Shown here one piece after another: positions 16,736 through 27,479 of a DNA stretch of 64,000 nucleotides. Every line of letters begins with the position of its first letter. Position 1 is the stretch's first letter. This DNA comes from Alteribacter keqinensis (GTDB lineage Bacteria; Bacillota; Bacilli; Bacillales; Salisediminibacteriaceae), in contig NZ_RHIB01000001.1 of NCBI RefSeq assembly GCF_003710255.1, positions 496,001-560,000 on the forward strand, read 5' to 3'. The notes under the pieces are model-generated. The model was not told where the DNA came from. It was given only the letters and a program-made list of their open reading frames with translations, and did not search any database. The translations under genes and the position numbers were made by a program.

Positions 16736-17107
16736 ATGGGACCGTTTTTACTTAGGTGCTTTTTTATCACCACCGTATTTTTTGGAGGGTTTGTTTTCGG
16801 AATCGTTTACGTGAATCATTTAAGCGGATCATTCGGGACCCTGGAGCCCTCTTCTCTTCAGCTTTCTGCAGCAGAAGAACCTCAGCTGGTTCAGATAGAG
16901 GACGGCGATCATCTCGTCATCTATGAAGAAGGTGACGAAGGGATAAAAGAAGAGCTGGTAACAACTGCGGATGTCTACCGGGAACTGGCTGAAAAGCAGA
17001 GCGGATCAAAAGAGAGAGGATCAGTCAACCTGTTCTCAGAAGTAGGTCTCAGACTTGCGGATACATTTGAGGCTATTTTCAAAGGAATATATGGCGGGTT
17101 AGGATAG
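16736..17107 (+). CDS. yqxA: YqxA family membrane protein (DUF3679)
   Basis: This 123-aa protein has one N-terminal membrane helix (about 4-25), then an acidic soluble region containing a repeated QLVQIEDGDHLVIYEEGDEG-like stretch, ending in a glycine-rich IFKGIYGGLG. It lies immediately after spoIIP, as yqxA does in B. subtilis, and shares its transcript up to a terminator at 17111. Function is not known. ATG 16736 follows AGGAGG; an in-frame TTG at 16718 overlaps that SD. Confidence 0.8.
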   Translation: MGPFLLRCFFITTVFFGGFVFGIVYVNHLSGSFGTLEPSSLQLSAAEEPQLVQIEDGDHLVIYEEGDEGIKEELVTTADVYRELAEKQSGSKERGSVNLFSEVGLRLADTFEAIFKGIYGGLG

Positions 17108-17110
17108 GGG

Positions 17111-17135
17111 AACGCTGCTTATGGCAGCGTTTTTT
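17111..17135 (+). terminator. Terminator after yqxA
   Basis: AACGCTGC (17111-17118), 5-base loop, GCAGCGTT (17124-17131), then TTTT. Confidence 0.85.
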
Positions 17136-17318
17136 GCTGATCAAAAAGGAATGATCCCGATGAAATGATCAAAAACCCCGATTAACAGCTCCTCGCGGGC
17201 AATCCTCCCAATTGACAGACCACTCAGTATAAAAAAATCTTTCCTTCTGGACAAACCAGACACCTCTTTAAATTGTACACGCATATAATACAGGGGATTG
17301 TCTGGATTGAATTTATGT

Positions 17319-17347
17319 TTGTGACTGCTGTTCTTTATTGCTATAAT
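17319..17347 (+). promoter_or_regulatory. Sigma-A promoter of lepA
   Basis: TTGTGA (17319-17324), 17-base spacer, TATAAT (17342-17347). It leaves a leader of about 115 bases before lepA. A second TATAAT at 17284-17289 lacks a -35. Nothing else is seen in the 360-bp gap. Confidence 0.65.
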
Positions 17348-17468
17348 AAACGTTAGTCTGATTATAGTATGGATAAATGTGGCTTTATACAGCTCATATC
17401 ATGAATAAAACAGGAATACGAACAAGTGACAAGCCATTTTTCTTTATTTTAGTAGGAGTGAAGACGTG

Positions 17469-19301
17469 ATGAACAACGAACAACGCATTCAGCGTAGAGA
17501 AAAAATCCGTAATTTCTCGATTATTGCTCATATCGACCACGGAAAGTCTACGCTTGCTGACCGAATTCTTGAAAAAACGAGTGCCCTTACCCAGCGCGAA
17601 ATGAAGGATCAGATGCTCGATGCCATGGACCTTGAGCGGGAACGGGGAATTACAATTAAATTAAATGCCGTTCAATTGAAATATAAAGCCAACGATGGTG
17701 AGGAATATATTTTTCACTTGATCGATACACCGGGACACGTCGATTTTACATATGAAGTTTCCCGAAGTCTTGCAGCCTGTGAAGGAGCTCTTCTTATCGT
17801 TGATGCAGCCCAGGGGATTGAAGCTCAGACCCTGGCAAACGTATACCTGGCCCTTGATAACGATTTGGAGATAATTCCTGTAGTTAACAAGATTGACCTT
17901 CCGAGTGCGGAACCTGAGCGGGTCATGCAGGAAGTGGAAGACATTATCGGACTTCCAAAAGATGATGCAATTATGGCTTCAGCCAAGAATGGCATTGGTA
18001 TTGATGAGATTCTTGAAGCAATCGTTGATAAAGTACCGGCGCCACCGGGAGATCCGGCAGCTCCGCTTAAAGCGATGATTTTTGACAGTCTCTACGACCC
18101 ATACCGGGGAATTATTGTATATATCCGTATCGTTGAAGGTACCGTTAAGCCTGGAGATAAAATCCGGATGATGGCAACGGAAAAAGAATTCGAAGTACAG
18201 GAGCTTGGTGTATTTACTCCGAAACCAACTGTACAGGATGAACTTACTGTAGGAGACGTAGGCTACCTCGTTGCCTCTATTAAGAACGTGAGCGACAGCC
18301 GTGTGGGGGATACGGTTACACATGCAGACCGCCCCGCTTCTGAAATGCTGCCTGGATACCGAAAGCTGAATCCGATGGTATTCTGCGGTCTTTATCCGGT
18401 TGATTCGAATGACTACAATGATTTACGAGAAGCTCTTGAAAAACTTGAGCTTAACGATGCTTCTCTTCAATATGAAGCAGAAACATCCCAGGCCCTTGGT
18501 TTTGGCTTCCGCTGTGGTTTCCTTGGTCTTCTTCATATGGAGATTATTCAGGAGCGTATTGAGCGGGAATTTAACATCGATCTTATTACAACAGCACCAA
18601 GTGTTATCTATAAAGTCCACACGACAGACGGAGAGCTTAAGGAAATTGATAACCCGTCCAAAATGCCGGATGCGCAGAAAGTGGATCACGTTGAAGAGCC
18701 ATATGTTAAAGCCGAAGTGATGGTTCCAAACGACTATGTCGGAGCGGTAATGGAACTTTGTCAGAAAAAACGCGGGGACTATCAGGACATGAAGTACCTT
18801 GATCAAAACCGTGTTGTGATTACGTATGAGATTCCCCTATCTGAAATTGTGTATGATTTCTTTGATACATTGAAGTCCAGTACAAAAGGATATGCATCCT
18901 TTGATTATGAATTGATCGGGTATAAAGAGAGCCGTCTTGTGAAGATGGATATTCTTCTTAACGGCGAGCAGATCGATGCCTTGTCGGTCATCGTCCACCG
19001 TGACAGTGCATACCAGCGCGGAAAAGTGATTGTAGAAAAATTAAAGTCGCTTATCCCGAGACAGCAGTTTGAGGTTCCGATTCAGGCAAGTATCGGTCAG
19101 AAGATTATTGCCCGGTCAACCATTAAAGCGATGCGTAAAAACGTACTCGCTAAATGTTACGGCGGGGATATTTCCCGTAAGCGTAAGCTTCTTGAGAAGC
19201 AAAAAGAAGGTAAACGCCGTATGAAGAGCGTAGGAAATGTTGAAGTGCCGCAGGAAGCATTTATGAGTGTACTCAGCATGGACGAAAGTGATAAGAAGTA
19301 A
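17469..19301 (+). CDS. lepA: Elongation factor 4 (LepA)
   Basis: LepA is a ribosome-bound GTPase linked to back-translocation and 30S biogenesis. The 610-aa protein has G1 [15 protein letters not shown], switch region RERGITI, DTPGH, NKID, and the LepA-specific C-terminal domain ending around [21 protein letters not shown] and [14 protein letters not shown]. Length is normal. ATG 17469 follows AGGAGTG; the preceding GTG codon is an alternative. It is followed by a terminator, then hemW. Confidence 0.97.
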   Translation: MNNEQRIQRREKIRNFSIIAHIDHGKSTLADRILEKTSALTQREMKDQMLDAMDLERERGITIKLNAVQLKYKANDGEEYIFHLIDTPGHVDFTYEVSRSLAACEGALLIVDAAQGIEAQTLANVYLALDNDLEIIPVVNKIDLPSAEPERVMQEVEDIIGLPKDDAIMASAKNGIGIDEILEAIVDKVPAPPGDPAAPLKAMIFDSLYDPYRGIIVYIRIVEGTVKPGDKIRMMATEKEFEVQELGVFTPKPTVQDELTVGDVGYLVASIKNVSDSRVGDTVTHADRPASEMLPGYRKLNPMVFCGLYPVDSNDYNDLREALEKLELNDASLQYEAETSQALGFGFRCGFLGLLHMEIIQERIEREFNIDLITTAPSVIYKVHTTDGELKEIDNPSKMPDAQKVDHVEEPYVKAEVMVPNDYVGAVMELCQKKRGDYQDMKYLDQNRVVITYEIPLSEIVYDFFDTLKSSTKGYASFDYELIGYKESRLVKMDILLNGEQIDALSVIVHRDSAYQRGKVIVEKLKSLIPRQQFEVPIQASIGQKIIARSTIKAMRKNVLAKCYGGDISRKRKLLEKQKEGKRRMKSVGNVEVPQEAFMSVLSMDESDKK

Positions 19302-19311
19302 TAATCAAAAG

Positions 19312-19335
19312 CCGCAGGGGATGCCTGCGGTTTTT
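19312..19335 (+). terminator. Terminator between lepA and hemW
   Basis: CCGCAGG (19312-19318), 5-base loop, CCTGCGG (19324-19330), then TTTTT. It may allow partial read-through to hemW, which has no obvious promoter. Confidence 0.8.
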
Positions 19336-19358
19336 ACTGTAAAAGCGGGGTGGGACCA

Positions 19359-20507
19359 TTGAAACCAAAAGCGGTATATGTTCATGTGCCATTTTGTGAA
19401 CAGATCTGTCATTACTGTGATTTTAATAAGTTTTTCCTGAAAAACCAGCCTGTAACGGAGTATCTGATGGATTGTGACACAGAGATGGAGCGGACTGTGG
19501 AAGCGTTCCCTTATGATAATATCCAGAGCGTATACGTAGGAGGAGGCACACCGACCTCTCTGTCCACAAATCAATTACAGACATTACTCCGGTCTGTCAG
19601 GACGCATTTTAACATTAAGGAACCTGAGTCTATCGAATTTACGGTTGAAGTGAATCCGGGGAGTGCTGATGAAGAGAAGTTGACCATGATGCTCCGGGAA
19701 GGGGCAAACAGGTTAAGCATCGGAGTGCAGACGTTTGATGCAGGCCTTCTTGAAAAAATCGGACGGGATCATAAACCTGATGATGTTCAGGAGACAATTG
19801 ACAGAAGCCGGAGAGCTGGCTTTGAAAACATTTCGATCGATCTGATGTTCGGCCTGCCGGGACAGACCATTGAACAGTTTGAGGAAACACTCGAACGGGC
19901 GTTGGCATTGAATATCGAACACGTAAGTGCTTATTCTCTCAAAGTAGAGGCAAAAACCGTTTTTTATCAGTTGATGAAAAAAGGAAAGCTGCCACTTCCG
20001 ACTGAGGACACGGAGGCGGATATGTATGAACGATTGATTGAGAAGCTTACTGGTGGCGGTTTTACTATGTACGAAATCAGTAACTTCGCAAAACCCGGCA
20101 GGGAGAGCAGACACAACCTTACCTATTGGGAAAATGAACAGTATTACGGCATTGGTGCAGGAGCCCACAGCTACATTAACGGGGTAAGAAGGCGGAATCA
20201 TGGCCCGCTGCCAAAATATATGAACGCAATTCAAGAAGGGCAACTGCCTTATTTGGAAGAGCACACTGTCCCCGTTAAGGAACAAATGGAAGAAGAAATG
20301 TTTATGGGGCTCAGAAAACGGATAGGTGTTTCTATGGCCCGGTTTGAGGAAAAGTACGGATGCACGATGGAAAGTGTGTTTGGAGGGACGATTGACCAGC
20401 TGAAAAAAAGAGAGCTGGTCACAATCAATCAAGGCAGAATTCAGCTCACTGAGAAAGGCCGTTTTTTAGGAAATGAAGTATTTGAACAATTCCTGCTGCA
20501 AAGGTAA
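19359..20507 (+). CDS. hemW: Radical SAM protein HemW (heme chaperone, HemN-like)
   Basis: The 382-aa protein has the radical-SAM cluster CEQICHYCDF near residues 13-22 (CX3CX2C), the YVGGGTPTSL motif, VEVNPGS, RLSIGVQTFD and ISIDLMFGLPGQT, and a C-terminal HemN-type domain. HemW proteins bind heme and act in its delivery; they are often mislabelled coproporphyrinogen oxidase. The short cysteine motif without the extra HemN cysteine favours HemW. TTG 19359 lies behind GGGGTGG. It stands between lepA and hrcA, as in B. subtilis. Confidence 0.92.
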   Translation: MKPKAVYVHVPFCEQICHYCDFNKFFLKNQPVTEYLMDCDTEMERTVEAFPYDNIQSVYVGGGTPTSLSTNQLQTLLRSVRTHFNIKEPESIEFTVEVNPGSADEEKLTMMLREGANRLSIGVQTFDAGLLEKIGRDHKPDDVQETIDRSRRAGFENISIDLMFGLPGQTIEQFEETLERALALNIEHVSAYSLKVEAKTVFYQLMKKGKLPLPTEDTEADMYERLIEKLTGGGFTMYEISNFAKPGRESRHNLTYWENEQYYGIGAGAHSYINGVRRRNHGPLPKYMNAIQEGQLPYLEEHTVPVKEQMEEEMFMGLRKRIGVSMARFEEKYGCTMESVFGGTIDQLKKRELVTINQGRIQLTEKGRFLGNEVFEQFLLQR

Positions 20508-20522
20508 TCCCTCTATAGCCAA

Positions 20523-20721
20523 AGTGGTGTTAAAGGGCAGCGCTGTGGTTTTGTTTGCAGCGAAGGCGCGACCCTCCGGGAAATACATGATATAAGGACA
20601 AAGCTCTGAGGAGGCTCGGCGCGAGTCCACGGAAAAGGGAGCGTGTTCCGTTCAACGGAGATGCTGAAATACAAGAAAGCATTTTGTGCCCCCCAACCTG
20701 ATTTTTCAGGTTAGCACAGCT
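20523..20721 (+). repeat. Family A intergenic repeat, divergent copy A2
   Basis: It starts GGTGTTAAAGG and ends GGTTAGCACAGCT, an imperfect terminal inverted repeat. Inside are CTCTGAGGAGGCTCGG, GAGTCCACGGAAAAGGGAG and a perfect AACCTGA-TTTT-TCAGGTT hairpin (20695-20712). It lies just upstream of the hrcA promoter. Confidence 0.6.
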
Positions 20722-20740
20722 AAAAGTACCTGCTTTTATC

Positions 20741-20770
20741 TTGACAACAAGAAATGAAGTTTGGTACTTT
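20741..20770 (+). promoter_or_regulatory. Candidate promoter of the hrcA heat-shock operon
   Basis: A consensus -35 TTGACA at 20741-20746, 18-base spacer, TACTTT at 20765-20770, immediately upstream of CIRCE. TATATTATAG just downstream is an alternative -10 with longer spacing. Confidence 0.55.
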
Positions 20771-20781
20771 ATATTATAGAT

Positions 20782-20808
20782 TTAGCACTCGGTGGATGGG
20801 AGTGCTAA
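20782..20808. promoter_or_regulatory. CIRCE operator (HrcA-binding site)
   Basis: TTAGCACTC, nine bases, GAGTGCTAA: a perfect match to the CIRCE inverted repeat. HrcA binds it and represses the operon until heat shock titrates GroEL away. It lies 15 bases before hrcA. Confidence 0.98.
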
Positions 20809-20823
20809 CAGGGAGGGTTGTTC

Positions 20824-21858
20824 ATGCTCACAGAGAGACAATTGCTTATTTTAAAGGCGATTATTGATGATTATGTATGTCATGCAGAACCGGTGGGGTC
20901 CCGCAGTGTATCTAAACGGGAGGATATGAACTTCAGCCCTGCTACAATCCGGAATGAAATGGCCGACCTGGAGGAGCTTGGTTTTCTTGAAAAGCCGCAC
21001 AGTTCTGCAGGACGGATTCCCTCTCAAAAAGGATACCGGTATTTTGTGGATCACATGCTGTCGCCGACAATGCTTACTAAGAATGAAGTGGCAGACATCC
21101 GTTTAATGTACGAAGAGCAGTTTGTTGAAGTTGAAAAACTGATTCAGCAAAGTGCTAAAATCCTGTCGAGTCTGACGAGTTATACTTCTATTGTTCTTGG
21201 TCCTGAATTGTTTGAGTCAACCCTTAAGCAGATTCAGCTTGTACCCATTTCAAAGGAGAGTGCTGTTGCGATAATTGTGACGGACACGGGGCATGTAGAA
21301 AATCAGACTGTCTCCATTCCCGCTGGTTTTGATGTGCGGGAGATCGAAAAGATCGTAAATATTTTAAATGAACGCCTCAAGGGTGTTCCTTTGATTCACC
21401 TAAGGCACAAGCTCACAACAGAAATCAGAGATGTCCTTGCAAAATATGTGGATCAATACGACCATTCAATGGAAATGCTCAATCAGATGTTCAGGCAGTC
21501 CAATAATGAAAAAGTCTTTTATGCGGGTAAAACCAACATTCTTACCCAGCCTGAGTTTAATGATGTTAGCAGGGTGCGTGATCTCTTTAACATCTTTGAA
21601 GAAGATCAGCTTGTTTCCAGGCTGTTCCGTGCAGAACAGCACGGAATAAAGATTAAGATTGGTGAAGAAAACGAGTTTGCTCCTTTTGATGATTGCTCAA
21701 TCATTACGGCTACGTATTCGATTGACGGAAAACATCTTGGTACAGTTGGTGTGCTGGGGCCTACGAGAATGGAATATCAGCGTGTTGTAGGTGTGCTTGA
21801 TTTCTTTTCAAAAGATTTGACACAAGTCCTTACAAAACGGTATCAAAACAACAATTAA
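20824..21858 (+). CDS. hrcA: Heat-inducible transcription repressor HrcA
   Basis: The 344-aa repressor of class I heat-shock genes begins MLTERQLLILKAIIDDYV. Its winged-helix DNA-binding part includes PVGSRSVSKRE, NFSPATIRNEMADLEELGFL and HSSAGRIPSQKGYRYFVD, and the rest is the GAF-like dimerisation/GroEL-responsive region. ATG 20824 follows GGGAGGG; a TTG two codons earlier is less likely. The CIRCE immediately upstream makes it self-regulated. Its operon continues grpE-dnaK-dnaJ. Confidence 0.97.
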   Translation: MLTERQLLILKAIIDDYVCHAEPVGSRSVSKREDMNFSPATIRNEMADLEELGFLEKPHSSAGRIPSQKGYRYFVDHMLSPTMLTKNEVADIRLMYEEQFVEVEKLIQQSAKILSSLTSYTSIVLGPELFESTLKQIQLVPISKESAVAIIVTDTGHVENQTVSIPAGFDVREIEKIVNILNERLKGVPLIHLRHKLTTEIRDVLAKYVDQYDHSMEMLNQMFRQSNNEKVFYAGKTNILTQPEFNDVSRVRDLFNIFEEDQLVSRLFRAEQHGIKIKIGEENEFAPFDDCSIITATYSIDGKHLGTVGVLGPTRMEYQRVVGVLDFFSKDLTQVLTKRYQNNN

Positions 21859-21866
21859 CGGAAATA

Positions 21867-21895
21867 TTGACAAATGTATGAATCGGTATTATTCT
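21867..21895 (+). promoter_or_regulatory. Second promoter, upstream of grpE
   Basis: TTGACA (21867-21872), 17-base spacer, TATTCT (21890-21895), just after the hrcA stop. No CIRCE is seen nearby, so this could give HrcA-independent expression of grpE-dnaK. Confidence 0.65.
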
Positions 21896-21958
21896 CGCAT
21901 ATTGGAAGAGTAAAATAGTCTCTTTCGCTGGTCTTATGCTGGTGAAGGAGGCTGTTCC

Positions 21959-21988
21959 ATGAATAGAAGTAGTTTGTTAGGGAGGTGA
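21959..21988 (+). CDS. Possible nine-residue leader peptide upstream of grpE
   Basis: ATG at 21959 with a strong GAAGGAGG SD, then nine codons (MNRSSLLGR) and TGA at 21986-21988. The stop lies inside the grpE SD (GGAGGTG, 21981-21987). It could couple translation to grpE. It may equally be chance; only the SD quality and the overlap support it. Confidence 0.4.
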   Translation: MNRSSLLGR

Positions 21989-21993
21989 ACGTA

Positions 21994-22578
21994 GTGGAAC
22001 AAGAAAAGAAGGCACGTACAATTGAAGAGGAAGAAATCAAACAGGCAGAAAGCGGAGATGAAGCCGAAGCACAAGAAGAAGTGATTGAAGAGGCAGAAGC
22101 TGAGCTTGTTGATGAAGACACGGAAGAGGCTGATCAGGTAAAAGAGCTGGAAGTAAAAGTTGAAGAGCTCAATCAGCGCCTCATTCGTAATCAAGCCGAT
22201 TATGATAACTTCCGCCGCCGCACACGAAAAGAAAAAGAGGCGGATGCAAAATATAGAGCGCAATCCCTTGCTGAAAAGCTGATCCCGGCTCTTGATAACT
22301 TTGAAAGAGCAATGATGGTTCAAGTAGATTCAGAAGACGGAAAGAGCCTGCTCCAGGGGATGGAAATGGTTTACCGCCAAATGAAAGAAGCTCTTGAATC
22401 TGAAGGTATTGCTGCAATTGAAACAGTAGGTACGCCTTTTGATCCTCATTACCACCAGGCTGTAGCCCAGGCGGCGACTGATGAATATGACTCAAATGTT
22501 GTTGTTGAGGAAATGCAAAAAGGGTATATGCTTAAAGACCGTGTCATCAGACCGGCAATGGTAAAAGTAAATGCGTAG
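21994..22578 (+). CDS. grpE: Nucleotide exchange factor GrpE
   Basis: GrpE releases ADP from DnaK. The 194-aa protein has a long acidic coiled-coil N-terminus (residues 1-75, many E and D), then [31 protein letters not shown] and the C-terminal beta domain with [12 protein letters not shown] and [16 protein letters not shown]. The unusually glutamate-rich N-terminus fits an acid-biased proteome. GTG 21994 is six bases from GGAGGTG; the earlier in-frame GTG at 21985 lies inside that SD. Confidence 0.96.
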   Translation: MEQEKKARTIEEEEIKQAESGDEAEAQEEVIEEAEAELVDEDTEEADQVKELEVKVEELNQRLIRNQADYDNFRRRTRKEKEADAKYRAQSLAEKLIPALDNFERAMMVQVDSEDGKSLLQGMEMVYRQMKEALESEGIAAIETVGTPFDPHYHQAVAQAATDEYDSNVVVEEMQKGYMLKDRVIRPAMVKVNA

Positions 22579-24462
<1,884 letters not shown>

Positions 24463-24484
24463 TGTCACTCGCGTGTTGAAACGA

Positions 24485-24520
24485 AGTCAAAGTCAAGGGC
24501 TCCTTGACTTTGACTTTTTA
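24485..24520 (+). terminator. Hairpin terminator or attenuator between dnaK and dnaJ
   Basis: A 14-bp perfect stem (24485-24498 with 24502-24515), 3-base loop and TTTTT. A weak promoter-like TTGACT-N17-TTATTT at 24510-24538 follows. It would lower dnaJ relative to dnaK. Confidence 0.85.
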
Positions 24521-24615
24521 CACGTTATGGGATTATTTAACCTGAAGCGTGTTGCAGTAATACCCTGGTGAATGATAAGATAATCGTTATGGATTAGCAG
24601 TCGGGAGTGGATACG

Positions 24616-25740
24616 ATGAGCAAAAAAGACTTTTATGATGTACTCGGTGTATCTCAGGATGCATCTGATGCAGATATAAAAAAGGCGTACCGGAAACTTG
24701 CACGTCAATATCATCCGGACGTAAACAAAGAAGCAAACGCAGAAGATAAATTCAAGGAAGTCAAAGAAGCGTATGACACATTAAGCGACTCACAAAAGCG
24801 TGCACATTACGATCGATTTGGTCATACGGATCCGAATCAGTTCGGAGGCGGAGGAGCCGGTGCAGGAGACTTTGGTGGCTTTGGTGACATCTTTGACATG
24901 TTCTTTGGTGGCGGTGGCAGACGTGATCCGAATGCTCCACGTCAAGGATCTGACCTTCAGTATACGATGACTCTTGAGTTTAAAGAAGCCGTTTTCGGAA
25001 AAGAAATGGACATTGAGATCCCGCGTGAAGAAACGTGTGATACGTGTCATGGTTCAGGAGCGAAACCGGGAACAAAACCGGAAACGTGTAAGCACTGTGG
25101 TGGAGCAGGGCAACTTAACGTGGAGCAAAACACGCCATTCGGTCGTGTCGTTAACCGGCGAGTATGTAACCACTGTAGCGGTACCGGACAGATGATCAAA
25201 GACAAGTGCCGTACGTGCGGTGGTCAAGGAAAAGTGAAGAAACGCAAAAAGATTCACATTAAAATTCCTGCAGGTGTTGATACAGGACAGCAGATCCGTG
25301 TAGCCGGTCAAGGAGAGCCCGGTGTGAATGGCGGACCTGCCGGTGACTTGTTCGTGGTGTTCAACGTAAGACCTCATGAGTTCTTCAAGCGCGATGGCGA
25401 TGATCTTTATTGCGAAATGCCATTAACCTTTGTTCAAGCAGCTTTAGGAGACGAGATTGAAGTACCAACGCTAAAAGGGAAAGTGAAGCTTAAAATCCCT
25501 GCAGGTACACAAACCGGTACGGATTTCCGTCTAAAAGGAAAAGGTGTAGCGAACGTACGAGGAGCCGGTCAAGGCGACCAGCATATTCGCGTTCGTGTTA
25601 TTACTCCGAAAAACTTGAATGACAGTCAAAAAGACATTTTGCGACAGTTTGCGGAAGAAAGCGGAACGGAAGTACCTGATGAACAAAACGACAACTTCTT
25701 TGCAAAAGCGAAGCGTGCTTTTAAAAACTTTGGCGAGTAA
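24616..25740 (+). CDS. dnaJ: Co-chaperone DnaJ (Hsp40)
   Basis: DnaJ stimulates DnaK ATPase and delivers substrates. The 374-aa protein has the J domain with HPD at 33-35, a Gly/Phe-rich stretch (about 75-105), four zinc motifs ([32 protein letters not shown]) and the C-terminal substrate-binding domains. ATG 24616 follows GGGAG; the GTG three codons earlier overlaps that SD region. It is separated from dnaK by 153 bases including a terminator. Confidence 0.97.
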   Translation: MSKKDFYDVLGVSQDASDADIKKAYRKLARQYHPDVNKEANAEDKFKEVKEAYDTLSDSQKRAHYDRFGHTDPNQFGGGGAGAGDFGGFGDIFDMFFGGGGRRDPNAPRQGSDLQYTMTLEFKEAVFGKEMDIEIPREETCDTCHGSGAKPGTKPETCKHCGGAGQLNVEQNTPFGRVVNRRVCNHCSGTGQMIKDKCRTCGGQGKVKKRKKIHIKIPAGVDTGQQIRVAGQGEPGVNGGPAGDLFVVFNVRPHEFFKRDGDDLYCEMPLTFVQAALGDEIEVPTLKGKVKLKIPAGTQTGTDFRLKGKGVANVRGAGQGDQHIRVRVITPKNLNDSQKDILRQFAEESGTEVPDEQNDNFFAKAKRAFKNFGE

Positions 25741-25767
25741 ATCATCCTTTGGGGAGCTGGTAGAATA

Positions 25768-26703
25768 ATGAAATGGTCAGAAATTAGCATTCATACAACA
25801 CAAGAAGCGGTAGAACCTGTGAGTAACATTATGCACGAAGCAGGGGCCAGCGGCGTTGTCTTGGAAGACCCGGGTGACCTTACCCGTGAATGGGACACAA
25901 CGTACGGTGAAGTCTACCAGCTTTCCCCTGATGATTACCCGACTGAAGGCGTCATTTTAAAAGCTTATTTACCCGTAAACAGCTTTCTTGGTGAAACGGT
26001 CGAAGAAATTAAAGAAGCGATCAATAACCTTATCGTTCATGATATTGACTTGGGTCAAAACACCGTAACGGTGAGTGAAGTAAACGAAGAAGAGTGGGCG
26101 ACCGCGTGGAAAAAGTATTATAAGCCCGTGAAAGTGTCCGGCAGGATCACCATCACACCTACATGGGAAGAGTACGAAAGAGTGTCTGATGAAGAACTCA
26201 TTATCGAACTTGACCCGGGTATGGCATTTGGAACAGGGACTCACCCGACAACGGTTCTATGTATTCAAGCTTTGGAAAAGTATATGAACGAAGGGGACCG
26301 TGTGTTGGATGTTGGAACAGGTTCTGGCGTACTCAGTATTGCTTGTGCCAAATTGGGAGCCAAAGAGGTTTTAGCTTTGGACTTGGATGAAGTAGCGGTC
26401 AACTCGGCCCGCATTAACACGAAGCTAAACAAAGTCCAGGACGTTGTAACCGTCAATAAGGGCAATTTGCTCGAAGGTGTTGACGAAAAGCCGGATTTAA
26501 TTGTAGCTAACATTCTGGCAGAAGTGATTGTCCGTATGACCGATGACGCTTTTGAACAGCTGCAGCCCGGGGGTACTTTAATTACCTCCGGAATCATTAA
26601 AGGAAAAAAAGAGTTGGTTAAAGACAGCCTGATCAACAGCGGTTTTACCATCACAGAAACAATCGAAATGGAAGACTGGCTGTCGATCGTGGCTAAAAAG
26701 TAA
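25768..26703 (+). CDS. prmA: Ribosomal protein L11 methyltransferase
   Basis: PrmA trimethylates ribosomal protein L11. The 311-aa protein has the N-terminal substrate-recognition domain (MKWSEISIHTTQEAVEP), the linker ELDPGMAFGTGTHPTT, SAM motif I VLDVGTGSGVLSIA, ALDLDEVAV and the catalytic-loop VANILAEVI. These are standard for PrmA. It follows dnaJ by 27 bases and precedes rsmE by 17, the usual arrangement in bacilli. Confidence 0.96.
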   Translation: MKWSEISIHTTQEAVEPVSNIMHEAGASGVVLEDPGDLTREWDTTYGEVYQLSPDDYPTEGVILKAYLPVNSFLGETVEEIKEAINNLIVHDIDLGQNTVTVSEVNEEEWATAWKKYYKPVKVSGRITITPTWEEYERVSDEELIIELDPGMAFGTGTHPTTVLCIQALEKYMNEGDRVLDVGTGSGVLSIACAKLGAKEVLALDLDEVAVNSARINTKLNKVQDVVTVNKGNLLEGVDEKPDLIVANILAEVIVRMTDDAFEQLQPGGTLITSGIIKGKKELVKDSLINSGFTITETIEMEDWLSIVAKK

Positions 26704-26720
26704 GGATAAAGGTGATGAAT

Positions 26721-27473
26721 GTGCAGCGGTATTTTCTGGATGATACGCAATTTGAGGACAAATATGTTATTATAGCGGGTGATGACTCAAAGCATATCCA
26801 AAAAGTCATGAGGATGAATGAGGGAGACCAGATCATCTGCTGCAACAAGGCAGGTGACTGTTATTTGTCGAGGATTGAAGAGATTGAACCCGAAAAGGTA
26901 AGAGCATCTCTTCAGAAAGAAGAAGAGCGTATGTGCGAAATACCGGTGCACGTTACAATTGCCTGTGGTCTGACAAAATCAGACAAGCTCGAATGGGTTA
27001 TTCAGAAAGGTACCGAGATGGGGGCATATGCCTGCATACCATTTGAGGCTGAACGTTCTGTTGTAAAGCTCAATGGAAAGAAAGCAGCGAAGAAACATGA
27101 GCGCTGGAACAAAATTGCCAAAGAAGCTGCAGAACAGTCACATCGGAAGCGGGTCCCGGAAGTTCATGAACTCGCTGCTTTTAAGCGGTTGTTATCCGAG
27201 ATTGATAAGTACGACCACGTTTTGGTTGCTTATGAAGAAGAAGCCAGAAACGATGAGAAAAGCCGCTTGGTTAATACGCTTTCCAAGGCTGATGAAGGAG
27301 ATACGATCCTTCTGATCTTTGGCCCGGAAGGCGGTTTTTCTGATCGGGAAATTGATGAGTTAGTCAGAGCAGGAGCAGGTACTTGTGCCCTCGGCCCGCG
27401 TATTTTACGAGCTGAAACAGCGCCATTATATGCCCTCTCAGCGATTTCTTACCATATTGAATTTTTGAGGTGA
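26721..27473 (+). CDS. rsmE: 16S rRNA (uridine-1498-N3)-methyltransferase
   Basis: RsmE belongs to the SPOUT fold with a trefoil knot. The 250-aa protein shows an N-terminal PUA-like part, GLTKSDKLEWVIQKGTEMG, RWNKIAKEAAEQSHR, and the SAM-binding IFGPEGGFSDREI and LGPRILRAETAPLYALSAI. GTG 26721 (M-QRYFLDD) sits at proper distance from AAAGGTG and matches remembered B. subtilis YqeU; ATG 26715 is an alternative. It lies six bases before mtaB. Confidence 0.94.
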   Translation: MQRYFLDDTQFEDKYVIIAGDDSKHIQKVMRMNEGDQIICCNKAGDCYLSRIEEIEPEKVRASLQKEEERMCEIPVHVTIACGLTKSDKLEWVIQKGTEMGAYACIPFEAERSVVKLNGKKAAKKHERWNKIAKEAAEQSHRKRVPEVHELAAFKRLLSEIDKYDHVLVAYEEEARNDEKSRLVNTLSKADEGDTILLIFGPEGGFSDREIDELVRAGAGTCALGPRILRAETAPLYALSAISYHIEFLR

Positions 27474-27479
27474 AGATGA

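Noticed and set aside
17284-17289. TATAAT upstream of lepA as a second promoter
   Set aside because: The positions 17 bases upstream (CACCTC) do not resemble a -35; the pair at 17319-17347 is far better.
20695-20712. Perfect AACCTGA-TTTT-TCAGGTT hairpin as the hemW terminator
   Set aside because: No T-run follows on the plus strand, and it sits within repeat A2 just ahead of the hrcA promoter.
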